64,000 nt of DNA, taken from Klebsormidium nitens. Lineage: Eukaryota; Streptophyta; Klebsormidiophyceae; Klebsormidiales; Klebsormidiaceae. Below, piece after piece: positions 45,401 to 57,405 of the stretch. Under the pieces are notes generated by a model. That model was not told where the DNA came from. It searched no databases and saw only the letters and a list, made by a program, of their open reading frames with translations. Where the stretch lies: NCBI GenBank assembly GCA_000708835.1, contig DF237194.1:1-64000 (forward strand), read 5' to 3'. Every line of letters starts with the position of its first letter. Position 1 is the first letter of the stretch. A program made the translations under genes and the position numbers.

Positions 45401-48400
45401 CGATGCGGCTCAGCTCCGACATGAGCGACACGTGCTTCGACACGTTGCCCGACTTCTTGCGGAACTCGGGGTAGTTCTCCACGAAGCGCGCCATGTCCTC
45501 TGGCAAATGGTGAGGAAAGGGTTTGCACTCGTAAGTGTTTATGGTGACTTATCTGAATTTTCTTGTAAGGGCTACGGACAAGAAAAAACCTCTCAGGAAA
45601 ACGAGAAGGATTGAGCGGGCCTAGGGGTCCTTCTCCACAAAGCGCGCCATGTCCTCTGCAGCGGATTAACGAAGGGGTTAAGTGGTTGCATTTCCTAAGT
45701 CAATGTGATAATTTCATTGAAATTCCTTGTAAGTGCTACCGACCAGAAAAGGACCTTCAGAACATTGAGAATGATTAAGCAGGTCTCTAAGTCCTTCTTC
45801 ACGAAGTGCGCCATGTCCTCTGCAGTATACAAGCCACCAGTATCAGTTGGAAAATCTGGTAACCAGTCAAATTCCAGTCACCACGCGCAGACTAGCTCTC
45901 AGCCCTCTTGATCTGAGGACAGCCCATAAAAAATGGGTTTCCCAAGAAAATGCTTTGGAGAGTCAGTTTCCGGGCCCCAGAACTGTTCTCAAGATCGACC
46001 GGCATTGAATGCAGAGAACCAAAAGTTCCGTATCGGTCGAAAAAGAGGGGGAAGAAGATAGAAAAGCAAAGGATTGCATGAGGAAGAAGCTTGGCTTCTT
46101 TGAAAGGCGAAAAATAGGCCCTGTCCCCTGAGATCTTCTTGCTCGGCACAGTCGATACTGTCACGAACAGCATCACCTCCAGTGTCAAGGTGCCCGGGTG
46201 CGAAACGAACGTTGGTACAAGCAGGGATAAAATCGTTGAGAAGTACGGCCACTAAGGATGCCCTATTGAGGGGCAACCCTAAAGTAAGCAGGGGAGCAGC
46301 CAAGGAGAACCAGAGCTCAACAAAAGTGTCGAGCTGTTGACGACGAACTCACGCAGGGTTTGCAGGTTCTGGTTGGAGCGCGACTGCGCTTGGAACTCGT
46401 CGACCATCTTCTTGATATTCGCCCCGAGGTCGCCAAAGTTCTCGTACCTGGAAGGAAAGAAGCGTGCAACAATCAGCTTTGAAGCTTCCTTAGAAATAAA
46501 GTTAAATTACGTAGAAGACGGTTTTGTCAGTAGATGGTGCAACTTCCATCCTGATAAAGCTACTCTTACGAGCGTGTCTGCAGAACCATCACAAAGGATG
46601 AGATTCACTTCTTTCTTGCACACTTTTCGAGACCAAAAGCTTCCTGTGAGCAAGTGCCACGTGTCACGCACATGTTGGCCTTGAAGAACGCGTCCTGCTC
46701 TTGTGACAGCACGAGCTGCTGCGCCTCGGTTTTCGCCTTCGCGCCCGTCGGGGGGCCCAAGTCCACCCGGTTGTCCTCCAACCCAATCAGCTCGTGCACC
46801 ATGGCCTGCAAGAAAAAGTGCCCGGTGGAAAGGTCAGGTTGCACGGTTAGTGGGGAGAAGTACCCGGTTAATATGGGAAAAGTACCCGGTTATATGGGAG
46901 AGGTGCCCGGTTGCTCGGGACAAGCGTGGCCGCGGGTGGGCTTTGTCAGGCTTTGGTGGGTAAAAAGCGTGTCCGCTTGGTGAGGAGTGAGAGTGCCCGA
47001 TTATAGGTGAAAGAGATGCCCGTTTGCTCTGGACTAGAATCTTCGCGTGGGGAGGTTGTAATGCTTGGTTATTTGAAGAGCATTGACATGGAGAACCTGC
47101 CCCCGTTGGATTGTCGAAGCTAGGCACAACACTACTGAGGGGGAGGACGTGCAGAAGATTACTGCTTGAAGATAGACTCTACGATATCGCATGTCCTTGT
47201 GCTCGTTCCGGAGACAATACCTCTTTCGCAAACAATCACTGACACGAAACCAGCACCTCGAAACTTCATTCACGAGAGCAGGTTAGCCTGCAATTCTCAT
47301 CTCACGGTCTGGAAGTTGAAAAGCTCACCTGGTATGTCCATTGGTTAAGAAGCGGCGTCACCGGGTCATCTCGTCGGTCCAGCACCAACAGCAACGGCGT
47401 GTTGTCCCCTCGTCGGAAGTCAAACAAACCGCTCTCCTGTTCGTACATCAGCTTCTGCAAGCAAAGGAAGGCGGAGCAAGAGTGCATCGGTCGACGGACT
47501 TTCAGGGGGCCTTAAGCTTTGGTGGCAATCTATAAGGACGAAGCAGATAAATTTTTGGCGACCATGTCTGAGGTAGACCGATAGGTAACAAGCCAGCGAG
47601 CGTATTGCAGGTCCCAGAGGATGTTGTCAGCCTGTTGCTTATGCAGGCTCGTCAAGATCGTTTAAGTATATGCATGTCCCCCCTGTGATATCTTGTGTGA
47701 TCACCGTAAGAAGGACCGTTCTATTCAGCCTGTCTAATGTTTCCGCGCCTTGGATCCAGAACTGACGGTCCTTTTCGCGCCCTGGCTGCAGAAGCGACGG
47801 TCCTTCTCGTGCAGATCTTCAAAAGTCAGTCCAGTAAGGGAAGAGCTGCCCCTCAGCATCAAGAACGGTAGGTCTGAGCAGTTCAAGGAGGGACCTCGTA
47901 GCGCTCCAGCTTCAGCTTCTCTCAACCCTCAGAACGCACAAGCAAATCCAATCGAACCCCTTTAGCGCCCTTTCGAAACCTTCGACAACGGGAAGTACCC
48001 AATTCCACGTTTGATGCCAGCTCATGAGCTTCGACAAGCTCCAAAATCCACCCGACCTAGTTCCGACAGCCCACGGCGCTCCACTCAAGCGCTTGTTTCT
48101 CAAGCAGCACACCATACCTTCCTTCCTAGCCTCGGAATCGTCTCATACGGCATAACCCAAGCAACCTGCGAGCCTCCCTCACCCCAACATCCGACGCTAT
48201 CCTCCGCGCAATCTCCGAACTTCGCTGGTACCGAATCACAGGGCGCTTCTTGAGAGAGAGAAAGACGGAGGCAAGGCCCTCGACGATACGGTCCCCCGCT
48301 CGTTGACTGGCGTGGGGATCCATGACGGAGGGGACCATGCAGAGGTGGTTGGATGGGAGGTTGAGCGTGAAGTGGTACGGGTCGATGGCAAAGTAGTCGC

Positions 48401-50389
48401 CAAAGTACTCCTGTAAGGAAACGTGTATTCTTGACACCGAGAGATGAGTGAGAAGTTGAGGGCTGCAGAGACTCGCCTTGATGCAAAGCGTTCATTGGTG
48501 GTGTACAATGTTCCTCCGACTTCGACGGACTACAACGGCTTTCTCGAAGCAGAGTGCAGTGTCTTTGAATGAAGCTAAATGCCTTTTCATTGAAATCAGT
48601 TGTCCAGAATGTTGAAGATTCAAGCGCTTTTTAGCTGAGGCCTCATATTTCTCTGCAAAGGAGATTTCAAGTGCACGTATTCTGCACAAGAAAGGTTGAC
48701 AAACCAAAAGCAAGGGCAACAATGAAGCTATTCGTCGGGTGGACTTGCCAGAAGACCTCTTCGATGTGAGTAGAAACTCTTGCCCTCGGATCTGCTCTAG
48801 GAGCTTCTAGTAGGTGTGCACACTCTCTATTGGACTGCTGACCTTTACACGCTCCAGATGTGCATTGGAGCTTCCAGATGAACGACAACTCTGATGTTCG
48901 ATCAGATCTGTGCCTGGTCCTCGTTAATTCGGAACAGCTTCTCCTAACCTTGACAACGTCGTCAGAGGGACCCGGCAACTTCGAAGAACTCCCGCTTTGA
49001 AATTGGAAAACTCAGCTCTCTCGTAAATCCCCTTCGAATCTAACTGGAACCAAGCGTGGCGATTAGTGGCTCAGCTCACCTGAACACCACGGACGACTTC
49101 GTGCTCGTCTGCATCGGCCAGGATCTGGATGTACGTGCTCTTCAGAATGTTGGAAAAGACTGCACACCACCAGGAACAATTAAGAGTCAATACATTAGTG
49201 TCTTTCAATTGTGAGCTTGCAAACAACGCGATTGCAAAGGCTCCCTCCTCTGGAATGTTCTCAATGTTTTCAGTGTATCAGGAACACAAGTATGAAGCTT
49301 CTCCCGCGTTATTTATGAGACTATGAGCTGAATATTGTGTGCACATAGCTGCAAAGGGGCACTTTCCTTGCAAAGACAGACCTTGCTTCAAACCGAAGGT
49401 CCCGGGTTGCCGAAACTCACACAGGTGGTATTCCCCATATCGAGGATTCTTAAGGTGGCGCTTTAATTGTGTGATGTTCTCGCCAGTTGGTCGTAGGAAA
49501 CAGACCGCCTTCAAGTGCCCCAGCGACTCTTCTGTTGGAGGGGCATCTACAGGCTCCACCAAGTATACGTCCTTGTGCAGGATGTCAGACTGGCTGAACA
49601 CAACGCTGATGAAACCAAGCTGCAAACAAGAAAGACTCTGGTCAACAATACAGCTTTGTTGGCGACGGAGAATGGCTTCAACGTTGAGTATTGCACAAAG
49701 CACAGAGATCTTGCTGAAAAGGCATAAAACTCTCCTTGATCAGAACTTTGACTGATGTTACACAGAATCCATGCGCACCAGCTCAAAAAAACCAGCTGGA
49801 TGCATTGCGCCCCTTAATATTTGCAGGAACCTTCTATCGGCTTGCAACCAGCAGGGATGTGATGATGCAGCCCGATAGGAGATTGTCGCGATAAACAGGG
49901 AGACCCCATTCGCGACACCAAACTTTTCAGCATGAAAGTTAGGGTGTGAGGCTACTTGATGCAACCACCACCAGGAGAGCATACATACTGATGCTTATGA
50001 GCAGGCAGAGCACCATTGATCAAAGTTTCCACGCAGTGTGCAGCTCATTTGGCGTCACTCCAAAACTCATGGGGCCAGGGCTGGAGCTGTGATTCTCATC
50101 TGCAGATCTTTTTCAGCAACCTGCTCAAGATCTAAGGGTGCTGGCAATCCTGCTGAAAGCTTGGTGTGGAGCCTCAAAACCCTAATTGAAGACCTAGTCG
50201 GTGAGAAGACACAATGGATCCATCTGCTTGTGGTTTGTGAGCCTAACTTAGAGTATCTAAATGAGGATGAATCGAGCAAAGCACAGGATATCGACTCACC
50301 GTCTCTTTGTCCACAATAAGTACTTTCATTCCAGTCAGCTCACTGAGCATTTTCGCGACATAGTCGCGGATAGCCCCAACGAGTACCAT
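42485..50389 (-). CDS. VPS45: VPS45, Sec1/Munc18 family protein, complete, 12 exons
   Basis: VPS45 is the SM protein that binds TGN/endosomal syntaxins and drives SNARE assembly in vacuolar and endosomal traffic. Exons are 50389-50300, 49619-49421, 49159-49080, 48410-48183, 47454-47329, 46805-46672, 46447-46353, 45499-45318, 44825-44673, 44229-43997, 43032-42901 and 42542-42485. Every phase matches, for 569 residues, the size of the land-plant protein. Landmarks are [136 protein letters not shown] and [17 protein letters not shown]. The last exon ([14 protein letters not shown]...) is only 58 bases and was found by phase and family tail. Introns carry echoes on two boundaries. It is divergent from the R3H/SUZ gene. 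Confidence 0.95.
43655..43880 (-). repeat. Two echoes of the 3' edge of VPS45 exon 10
   Basis: The end of exon 10 with its donor (about 43990-44060, encoding [18 protein letters not shown]) is copied at about 43823-43880 and 43655-43720, downstream of the donor. The farther copy still reads [18 protein letters not shown], although it then runs into gaaaaa instead of a GT donor. Spacing is about 165-170 bp, with three copies in total. Confidence 0.92.
44225..44420 (-). repeat. Repeat of intron sequence next to VPS45 exon 10 acceptor
   Basis: The intron stretch just upstream of the exon 10 acceptor (about 44231-44265; gaaagggacccggcgag, then agaccg on plus) recurs about 155 bp away at 44387-44410. 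Little exon sequence is included, so it is the intron-side equivalent of the exon echoes. Confidence 0.65.
45625..45830 (-). repeat. Two echoes of the 5' edge of VPS45 exon 8
   Basis: The acceptor and first codons of exon 8 (encoding DMARFVEN, about 45470-45510) recur at about 45635-45665 and 45790-45825 (read DMARFVEK and DMAHFVKK). Each has an acceptor AG; in the copies it is an improved ctgcag. The whole intervening intron also repeats (ccttgtaag, gctac and gacca(g)aaaa words), giving an array of about 157-bp units. Confidence 0.93.
46815..47025 (+). repeat. Irregular repeat of about 20 bp with cccggt core
   Basis: The words gtgcccggt, gtacccggtt, gtacccggtt and gtgcccggtt occur at 20-45 bp spacing between 46818 and 46912, with decayed relatives (gtgcccgatt, atgcccgttt) near 46992 and 47015. 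The array lies in the VPS45 intron between exons 5 and 6 and contains no exon sequence. Confidence 0.7.
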
Positions 50390-51249
50390 TTTGAGCAGCA
50401 GACAAGGCCCTGACCAACCACAATGCAATCAAGATCGCGCTCTTTGGTCTGCCTATCAGGGTCGCGTCGTGAATGAATCAAAGCAAGCAAGGCCAGCGCC
50501 TCAACTTGGAACGCCAATACTTAGACCTATTTCACCAATCGGGTATGCTAAAACTCAATCGAAGGACAAAGCTAAACCCGCGTTCTAGTGCTAGCAGAGA
50601 AGACGCCCTTGAGCCCACCACAGGAAGACATGTGCAGTAGCAATGGCATAGCTGGAGTGAACTGCAGAAGCGACTTGAAAAGACGAGCTGCCGTCACCTC
50701 GCTCAGCTGCAGGTGAAGTCAATCGTAGCCGTCGATCAGAGATTAGAAGACATTGAAGCCGTCCGATTCTGTTGAAGCCAGGGATGCCGTCGCCCTAGTT
50801 GTCATGAGCGCCTACCGGACTTTGCTTCAGCACTTCTTTCGACGGCTGCCATCGTATGGAGTTGATACAATCACAGAAGATGCTTCGCATCGAAGAGCGA
50901 AACAGGTTCCAGCTTCAAACTGTGGAGCAAATGCGAGAAATGCGCAATGCAGACTCGTATCAGTATCTCTGGCGAACGAATGCAGGGCTTGACAGCAGAA
51001 CACACACACACGAGCCCGGTATAAATGGGTCGGCAACGCCAACAGTCCGAAGATATAAGAGTCCGAAGAGAAGTTGAAGCAAGCAAACAACCTTCTATTG
51101 TTCCAAGGTCAATTGCGCCTCTCTGCATTTGCAACTTCCAGCGCGCCATTCTGCTCCTATCTGATCACAGCAGCCATTTCTCCGAATAGTTGCTTATTAG
51201 AAGTCATGGCGTTTTATTGCTGATAAGAGGCCGAGGAGTTTCCCTCAAC
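50390..51249. promoter_or_regulatory. Divergent intergenic region, VPS45 / R3H-SUZ gene
   Basis: These 860 bp separate the divergent start codons and should carry both promoters and 5' leaders. Open frames here are short and unrecognised. No TATA box was convincing. Confidence 0.5.
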
Positions 51250-54200
51250 ATGGCGAGCGAGGAGGTGCAAGAGGAGGTAAAGGGCGTCATCGAGGAGGAT
51301 CATGTCACGTGCGAGAACGGGGCTCCCGAAGAGAAGACCATCACCGACGTGCAGGACAAGGGCGTCGTGGAGGGCGATGACGAGGTCAAGCAGGTGACCA
51401 CCGAAGTCAGCGCTGATGTCACCAAAGAGGTCGACAGCTCGCTGCCGGAGCCCGATTCCTGGGAGGACGTGGAGGCGTTGGAGGAGCGGTTGAAGACCTT
51501 GAGCACTGCCGACCAGATTGCTACGGAGAATGAGAGGAAGGAGGCGAAGTTGCAGGGGGGGGGTGGTGCCTCTGGCAGCGGCGGAGGGCGGTTGTCCCCC
51601 CAGAGAATTGTGGTCGATGGGAGGCAGGGCGCGGTGCCGGGAGAGCAAGTGGACCAAGTGCTGAAGATGGGGCTGACAAACCCTAGGGACCCTGGGGATC
51701 GCCTTGCCAGTAAGACGTGCTTCTTTACTTCTATTGTTTTTGCTGATGCGTGTGATGATGTAGCGAGCCTCAATTGGTATTCGCGAGAGCTAAGTTTCAG
51801 TCGAATTGGGTTTCTGTCTCAATTGTTGCATTTTTACTGCATTGGTTGGAATTTGTTGTCCGCAATTGGATGCATCAATCTGCAACCCACCAGCTTTGAG
51901 CAGATTGTAGTCTTTGAGGCAAGCATTGCCGAGTACATCTCGTTCTTGAAGCTGCTCATTTTCGGAACATAACTCCTCAAATCCTCTTCCTGTGCCATTT
52001 ACCAGAGCTGCAAAGCAGGTACTTTGATTTTATGCTTTACCCGCATGGATCCTTCAGCTGATTGCAACCCAACAAACCACCCGGCGATAGATGATTAGGG
52101 GTTCTGCTTAGGTTGTTACCGAACCTGCTTACAATTAGAATGCACAACAGGTTTCATGGTTGATCACTCCATAAAAAACACTCGGCATCCACCTTCCATT
52201 GTAAATCAATGAAGATAGGGATACTTGGTGCAATGCTACCGCGGCGGCTTGCCCTGATTGACCTTCTGCATCAGTTTGTCAGGGCATCAATCATTGTTCC
52301 TACATGAAGCATTTCACAGCGCTTTGATTTCGATCGCCAAATTGCGAAATGGTTCTCGTGTCTTCTGGTGAAATCTGAAAGACCCATTACAGTTCACTTG
52401 GACGTGGTCCATCGTTGTCTGCTTCCGTTGGTTTTTGCGTCCTGTTTGTTGTTCTTCTCCATGAACCCTTGTCACGTACTGTCCCTCTGTCTGCATTTAG
52501 AAAAGTTGGACCGCCAAACGTGCCCCCACCTTCTCCCTCCATGCAAATCTCATCTTTTTGCAGACTCGTAACAATTGGACACTTGGTCTATGATTGCGGG
52601 TATGAGAAGTCACATTCTCCTTTGGCTTCACACATGATAAACGGATTCCCACAAGATGAAAGTAAAGCCAAAACCCTTGTTCTTCCCTGCAGTTCTGCGG
52701 ATGGACGTCGAAGTTGAGCGTTTCATGCGGACGCCCAATGCGCAGCAGCTCGAACTGGGCCCGCTGCCGTCAAGCTACATGCGCATGGCCGCTCACAAAG
52801 TCGCCCAGCATTACCTCCTCGCCACGTCGAGCCAGATTGACACCGGCCTCGACGGGCAGCCCTTGCACAAAGTGGTCGCGGTCAAGACGCCCGAGTGTCG
52901 CTTCCCATCGTTCCGGTTGTGTGACATACCGGTAAGCGCCCTTCAATCTTTGTACCCATCTTGAACGAGTTGGTCTGCTGTGTCAGCCTTGTTCTATTCT
53001 GAGAGACTCTGGGCGTGTCAGGGATAAGTGCAGCAATGTCCGATGTCTGAGCTGTGAACGGCATCCAAGCAAGGCGCTCAACTTTCTTGTTGAGGCCTTG
53101 ATCTCCCTCTTTGCAGCCGCTTCTGATAGGATGTGGCCTGCGCAGGATGGTCTTCTGCTCTTTTCTTGAAGCCAATGGGGGTTTGATGTGGGCTGTCTTA
53201 GAAAAAGTTGCCGGGATGCTGCTGGGGTCTTGTGACAGCCCACCAAGAAAAAACGGGGTTTCAGGAAAACTTTGGTGTTGATGGCTATCCACAGGTTGTC
53301 TGCCTTTGTTTGTAACCTTTTAACAGGAGTCTGTTGTAAAATTGTCAACGGGCTGCAATGATTCCTACTAGAGCTTTGCGATTGGCCAGCTAAGCTTGCC
53401 CCAAAAACATGTATGCCTTCACTGTGGCGCCCGTTGTGCTCCGTCTTTCTCGCTTTTCAGCGTGAACCCATGTTTTGACTGAGCCACATCTTAGGCAGTT
53501 ACTTCTGTTCTCTGCAGTCTTGACAAGGTAATGGTGTCAAGTGGTTAGCGAGCTTGGTAATGCAATCATTCTTGGGTCAGCAGGAACAGACACCATGTCC
53601 CTGCCACTTCTGATATGTCCAGTCTACAAGTGCATTTGAATTTACTGTGGTGGTAATCAAAAGTTGACTACCACCAATCAAGGTGGTGTTTAAACAGTCG
53701 AGATTTTGACTAGCATTGCAAGACAATCAATCATCAAAGGACTCCGCCTTAATCTGTTTAAACAGGAGCCGGCGCCTGGTCTCCTCGAACGGTGATTCGA
53801 CCTTACCCGATCAGTCTATGAAAATCAGTTGTTTGCTGTGCAGATGGCTCAGCGTAGCCCCCGTGCGCAAGGCCCCGTCAAGCTCGCTATCAAGCCGCGC
53901 AACACCGGGCACCACTCCAACGGCGAGTCGCGCCAGCGCCAGACAGGGCCTCTCAAGTCGGTCGAGGAGCGCAGCGAAGAGTACCAAAAAGCACGCGCCC
54001 GCATCTTCAACCAGGAGAAGGAGGCCGCCGTGCAGAACGGGGGGGTCATGCGCGGGCCAATGGGATCCCCCCACAGCGGACTCGTCGGGTTTGGTCCTGA
54101 CATGGGGGGGCGAAGCATGCCTCCTGTGCAGGGTCCAGTGGAGGGGGGGTATGGAGAGAATTCTGGGCGGGGGGGCGGCAGCAGGGGCAATGGGGAGGGG

Positions 54201-56806
54201 GGAAATGGGAAGAGGGGAAAGGGGCCTGCCATTTTCAGAGACAGGGAGAAGGAGAAGCGCGACCCCGACTTTGACAGGAGCAGGTCAGTGTGCGGGTTAT
54301 GCTTTGCCCTGGGTTACTGTTTTTGCTTGGCGCTTGCGTTACGAGGTGCAGGGTAGGATGTGGGCGTTTGGCTGGCGTCATGTCTTCACTCCAGTTGCTG
54401 CGTCTGCTTATCATTTGGTGTGCTTTTACTCGAAGCAGAACTTGAAGCAGTGTGCTGGTATTTAAGACATGGCGTACTTTCTACCCACTATTGATTCTGC
54501 TCATGGATTTGGGGCCTAATATGTCTGCTGGGCAGTAATTATTGTGCAATGAGTTTCCAATATAACATGCCTGTGCTCCAAGAGCGGGTCTTGATTACGT
54601 ACATGAATTGATCAACACATGCTGGCGGACTTGCAATCACATTGTTCTGCAGATCGGAAATCTTGCTATGGAATAATTTTGATGGGAAGTTGGCTGCATG
54701 GGGCGATTGCTTTTTGACGCTAAAACAAAATGCTAACCCAGCCCACATACACTCTTATCGATCTCTGACTCTACTCTTCTCCCCTCTCTGTCTGTAGCAG
54801 GTTCAATGGCCGGTACGACCCCAACTTCGGTGCCCCGATGATGCCTTACATGCCGATGTTCGTCCCCCCCCAAGCCATGTACACTGCCGAGTTCCCTCCC
54901 CTTGGAGCCCAGTCGGGGATGCAGGGGGGGGGCATGGGCATGGGTGAAATGTCCCCCCAGGGAGGGCAGATGCCGGTGAGCAATCCTGGCCCCCAGTTCG
55001 GTGCATCACATTAATTTCCTTCTTCCGAAGATTTATTGTGGTAGGCCTGAGAGGTTTGTTTGACATGCCACTGAGCCGTTGCTCTGGCCCTCTTTTACAA
55101 CAATTCTGGTTTTTGACACTGCCAATTGACATAGCACTAGGTTCCCGGACCACCGGCGATTCGAAAAGTCAGAAGAACAGCTTCAGATTCTCATCCGGTC
55201 TTATCATGGCATCCAATGGCGGCGGCCATATGTCCTCTTTGACACTCCAAAACCTAAAACCACCATAGTGATTACCTTTGCTTGCGTAGGGTTTGATAGT
55301 GTTTCTGATTTCTGCTTGCATATGGTTCTTTCCCGTACACGGAACTTATCGAACCGACTTTCTTTTCCAGGTTTCGTGGATGCCCGCAATGGTTGGCGGC
55401 CCCGGGGGCGGCCAGCCCTTCGCCTCTCCCGGGAGCCCCATCCAGTTCGCTCCGGGGGTCCAGCATTTCACCCCCCCGGCGGGCCAATTCGTCAACCCCG
55501 TCAGCCCCCAATTTTCACCGGGGGGTCCCCAGGCCTACCTCGGAATGGCGCCGTTCCCCCCCCAGCAGGCAACGTTCACCAGCCCCAACGGCCAACAGTT
55601 CATGACCCCCCAGTTTGCGAACCAGTTCCCGCAGAACCAGGGGATGCCGTTCCGGGGGGGTATGCAGNNNNNNNNNNNNNNNNNNNNNNNNNNNNNNNNN
55701 NNNNNNNNNNNNNNNNNNNNNNNNNNNNNNNNNNNNNNNNNNNNNNNNNNNNNNNNNNNNNNNNNNNNNNNNNNNNNNNNNNNNNNNNNNNNNNNNNNNN
55801 NNNNNNNNNNNNNNNNNNNNNNNNNNNNNNNNNNNNNNNNNNNNNNNNNNNNNNNNNNNNNNNNNNNNNNNNNNNNNNNNNNNNNNNNNNNNNNNNNNNC
55901 GGGGGGGTATGCAGTTCGGCGTGCCTGCCAACGGGCAGCAGTTCAACCCGGCGGGAGGGCAGTTCCGGCCCCCCCAGGCCGGACAGGTTCAGTTTCAGGT
56001 GCAGCCGGGGCAGCCTCAGCAGGGATCCCCCGGAATGAATGCGCAGTTCCAGGGGGGGCCTAGTGGGCAGTTCCAAGGGGGGGGTAACGGGCAGGGATTT
56101 GCGCCCAACGGTGTTCCGATGTTTGCGTCGCAGCCCATGGGGGGCTATGCGATGCCCGGCGGCATGATGTATGTCACACCCGACCAGTTCCAAGCACAGG
56201 TGGGCATCTTGGTTATGACTCCCTGGTGCCGTTTCGTGGTTCTGTGAAAGATCCGACTTGGTTCCACGCACTTTTGAGAACAATTTGCCAGGCTGGTGCG
56301 AGGCTCCATTGGGGTTCCAGTTTTGATGTGGTTGAAAGCATGGCTGACATGAGCGCTTCCTTAACTTTTCTGGCCTGAAATCTCGAACAATGTGTTGTCT
56401 AGGGTTAGTCACCTGTGTTGTCAGCTTACTGCGGGGGAAGAGCCTTGTTGCAAACTTTGCTCGATTGTATCTTCAAAAGCATTCCGGACTCTGCTGTGCC
56501 ATGTATCTCTGTCTTGTCAGGTCGCTCTTTCCGACTTCGACCGTCTCATTGTCGCGTGAGCTATTGTCCACATTCGTGCAACAGCGTAAAGACCCCAAGC
56601 GCAATGAGCGGCGCAGCTCGGGGGGCTTGCCATGTCTTCCCATTCTGAGTTTCAACCAATGGGCGTTGACTTGCACCAAGCAGAAAGTTGAAACCGTATT
56701 GCCTTTCTTCTTGCAGCCTATGGATCAGTACCGGCCCCAGCACCCTCCCCCGCAGCAGCTCTCCCCCCCGCCGCAACAGTCACAGCCTCCGCCACGCAGG
56801 CGCTGA
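51250..56806 (+). CDS. R3H and SUZ domain protein, 6 exons, interrupted by an assembly gap
   Basis: R3H/SUZ proteins bind single-stranded nucleic acid and usually act in mRNA regulation. Exons are 51250-51709, 52693-52931, 53844-54283, 54801-54975, 55371-56199 (containing 232 N) and 56717-56806; phases agree up to the gap. The first 150 residues are acidic. The R3H domain is at about 157-232, with the defining Arg-x3-His at R184/H188 (YMRMAAHKVAQHYLL). A SUZ-like segment lies at about 244-290 (VKLAIKPRNTG, SVEERSEEYQKARARIFN). The rest is a Gly/Pro/Gln/Met-rich tail (QGGGMGMGEM, GGQFRPPQAGQ) ending in a Pro/Gln run and PPRRR, typical of disordered regions in RNA-granule proteins. Known sequence gives 666 residues plus whatever lies in the gap. 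The frames either side of the N run differ by one, so 232 is not the true length. Confidence 0.85.
55668..55899. other. Assembly gap (232 N) within an exon
   Basis: The run of N is flanked on both sides by the identical 15-mer cgggggggtatgcag (ending at 55667, and starting at 55900). The coding frame left of the gap and the one right of it are compatible only if the missing length is a multiple of three. See the finding on a possibly artificial gap. Confidence 0.98.
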
Positions 56807-57159
56807 CTGGGCCCCGAAACCCAAAACCCCTCCAGCCCCTTCTTGGGGCGCGTAGCTTTTAGGGTTAGGGATAGGCTTAGCAAATGTTCTGATCAGACCC
56901 GGGAGCCTTAGCACGCACGTGAGACGCAGAAAAGCTGGGCGGAACACAGAGGTGATAGAACACGGTAGATATCGTAGGTGGCGGAAAAGGGAGAGGAAAG
57001 CGAGTCGAGGTTTCGGAACTCCTTGCGAGAGATTTGTGAAGTAGATTGAGGATGTGCTCGGCGGCTCATTGCCGCGGCAGGCCGGTCGCTGCGAGCGGGG
57101 TCGCGCTGGTTTCTGTGAAACGAAGAGTTACGGTCAGCGAAAGTGTGCTGTGGCTGTGC

Positions 57160-57405
57160 CATGCAGCGGGGTGACATCAGCAGTCGATTATGACGTTAGC
57201 TGAGTTGGAGGCGAAATATCCGAGGACGGAAAGTTACTAGCAACTGGACAAGCGTGCTCGGGAGCCGCTTGTTGGCGTGCGGAGACGGGAGTGACGTCAG
57301 ATGTGAGTTGGGTTTGGAAACATGGCGACCGGGAACCTAATTTCGGAGAACCGGACCTGGGGAGTGCGGCTGGCTGTGCTGTGCGCCGGGGTGACGTCAG
57401 CACAG
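57160..57405 (+). repeat. Degenerate 100-120 bp repeat, each unit with a TGACRTCAG motif
   Basis: Three units end in gtgacatcagcag (about 57171), gtgacgtcagatg (57291) and gtgacgtcagcac (57391). Each is preceded by a gctgtg- or gcgtgc-rich stretch and a ggggtgac or gggagtgac join. Two of the three contain the exact octamer TGACGTCA. Confidence 0.6.

Noticed and set aside
43655-45830. Evenly spaced repeats that might suggest a CRISPR-like array
   Set aside because: The repeated units contain decayed exon edges with splice sites in a eukaryotic gene, and the 'spacers' are themselves repeated intron.
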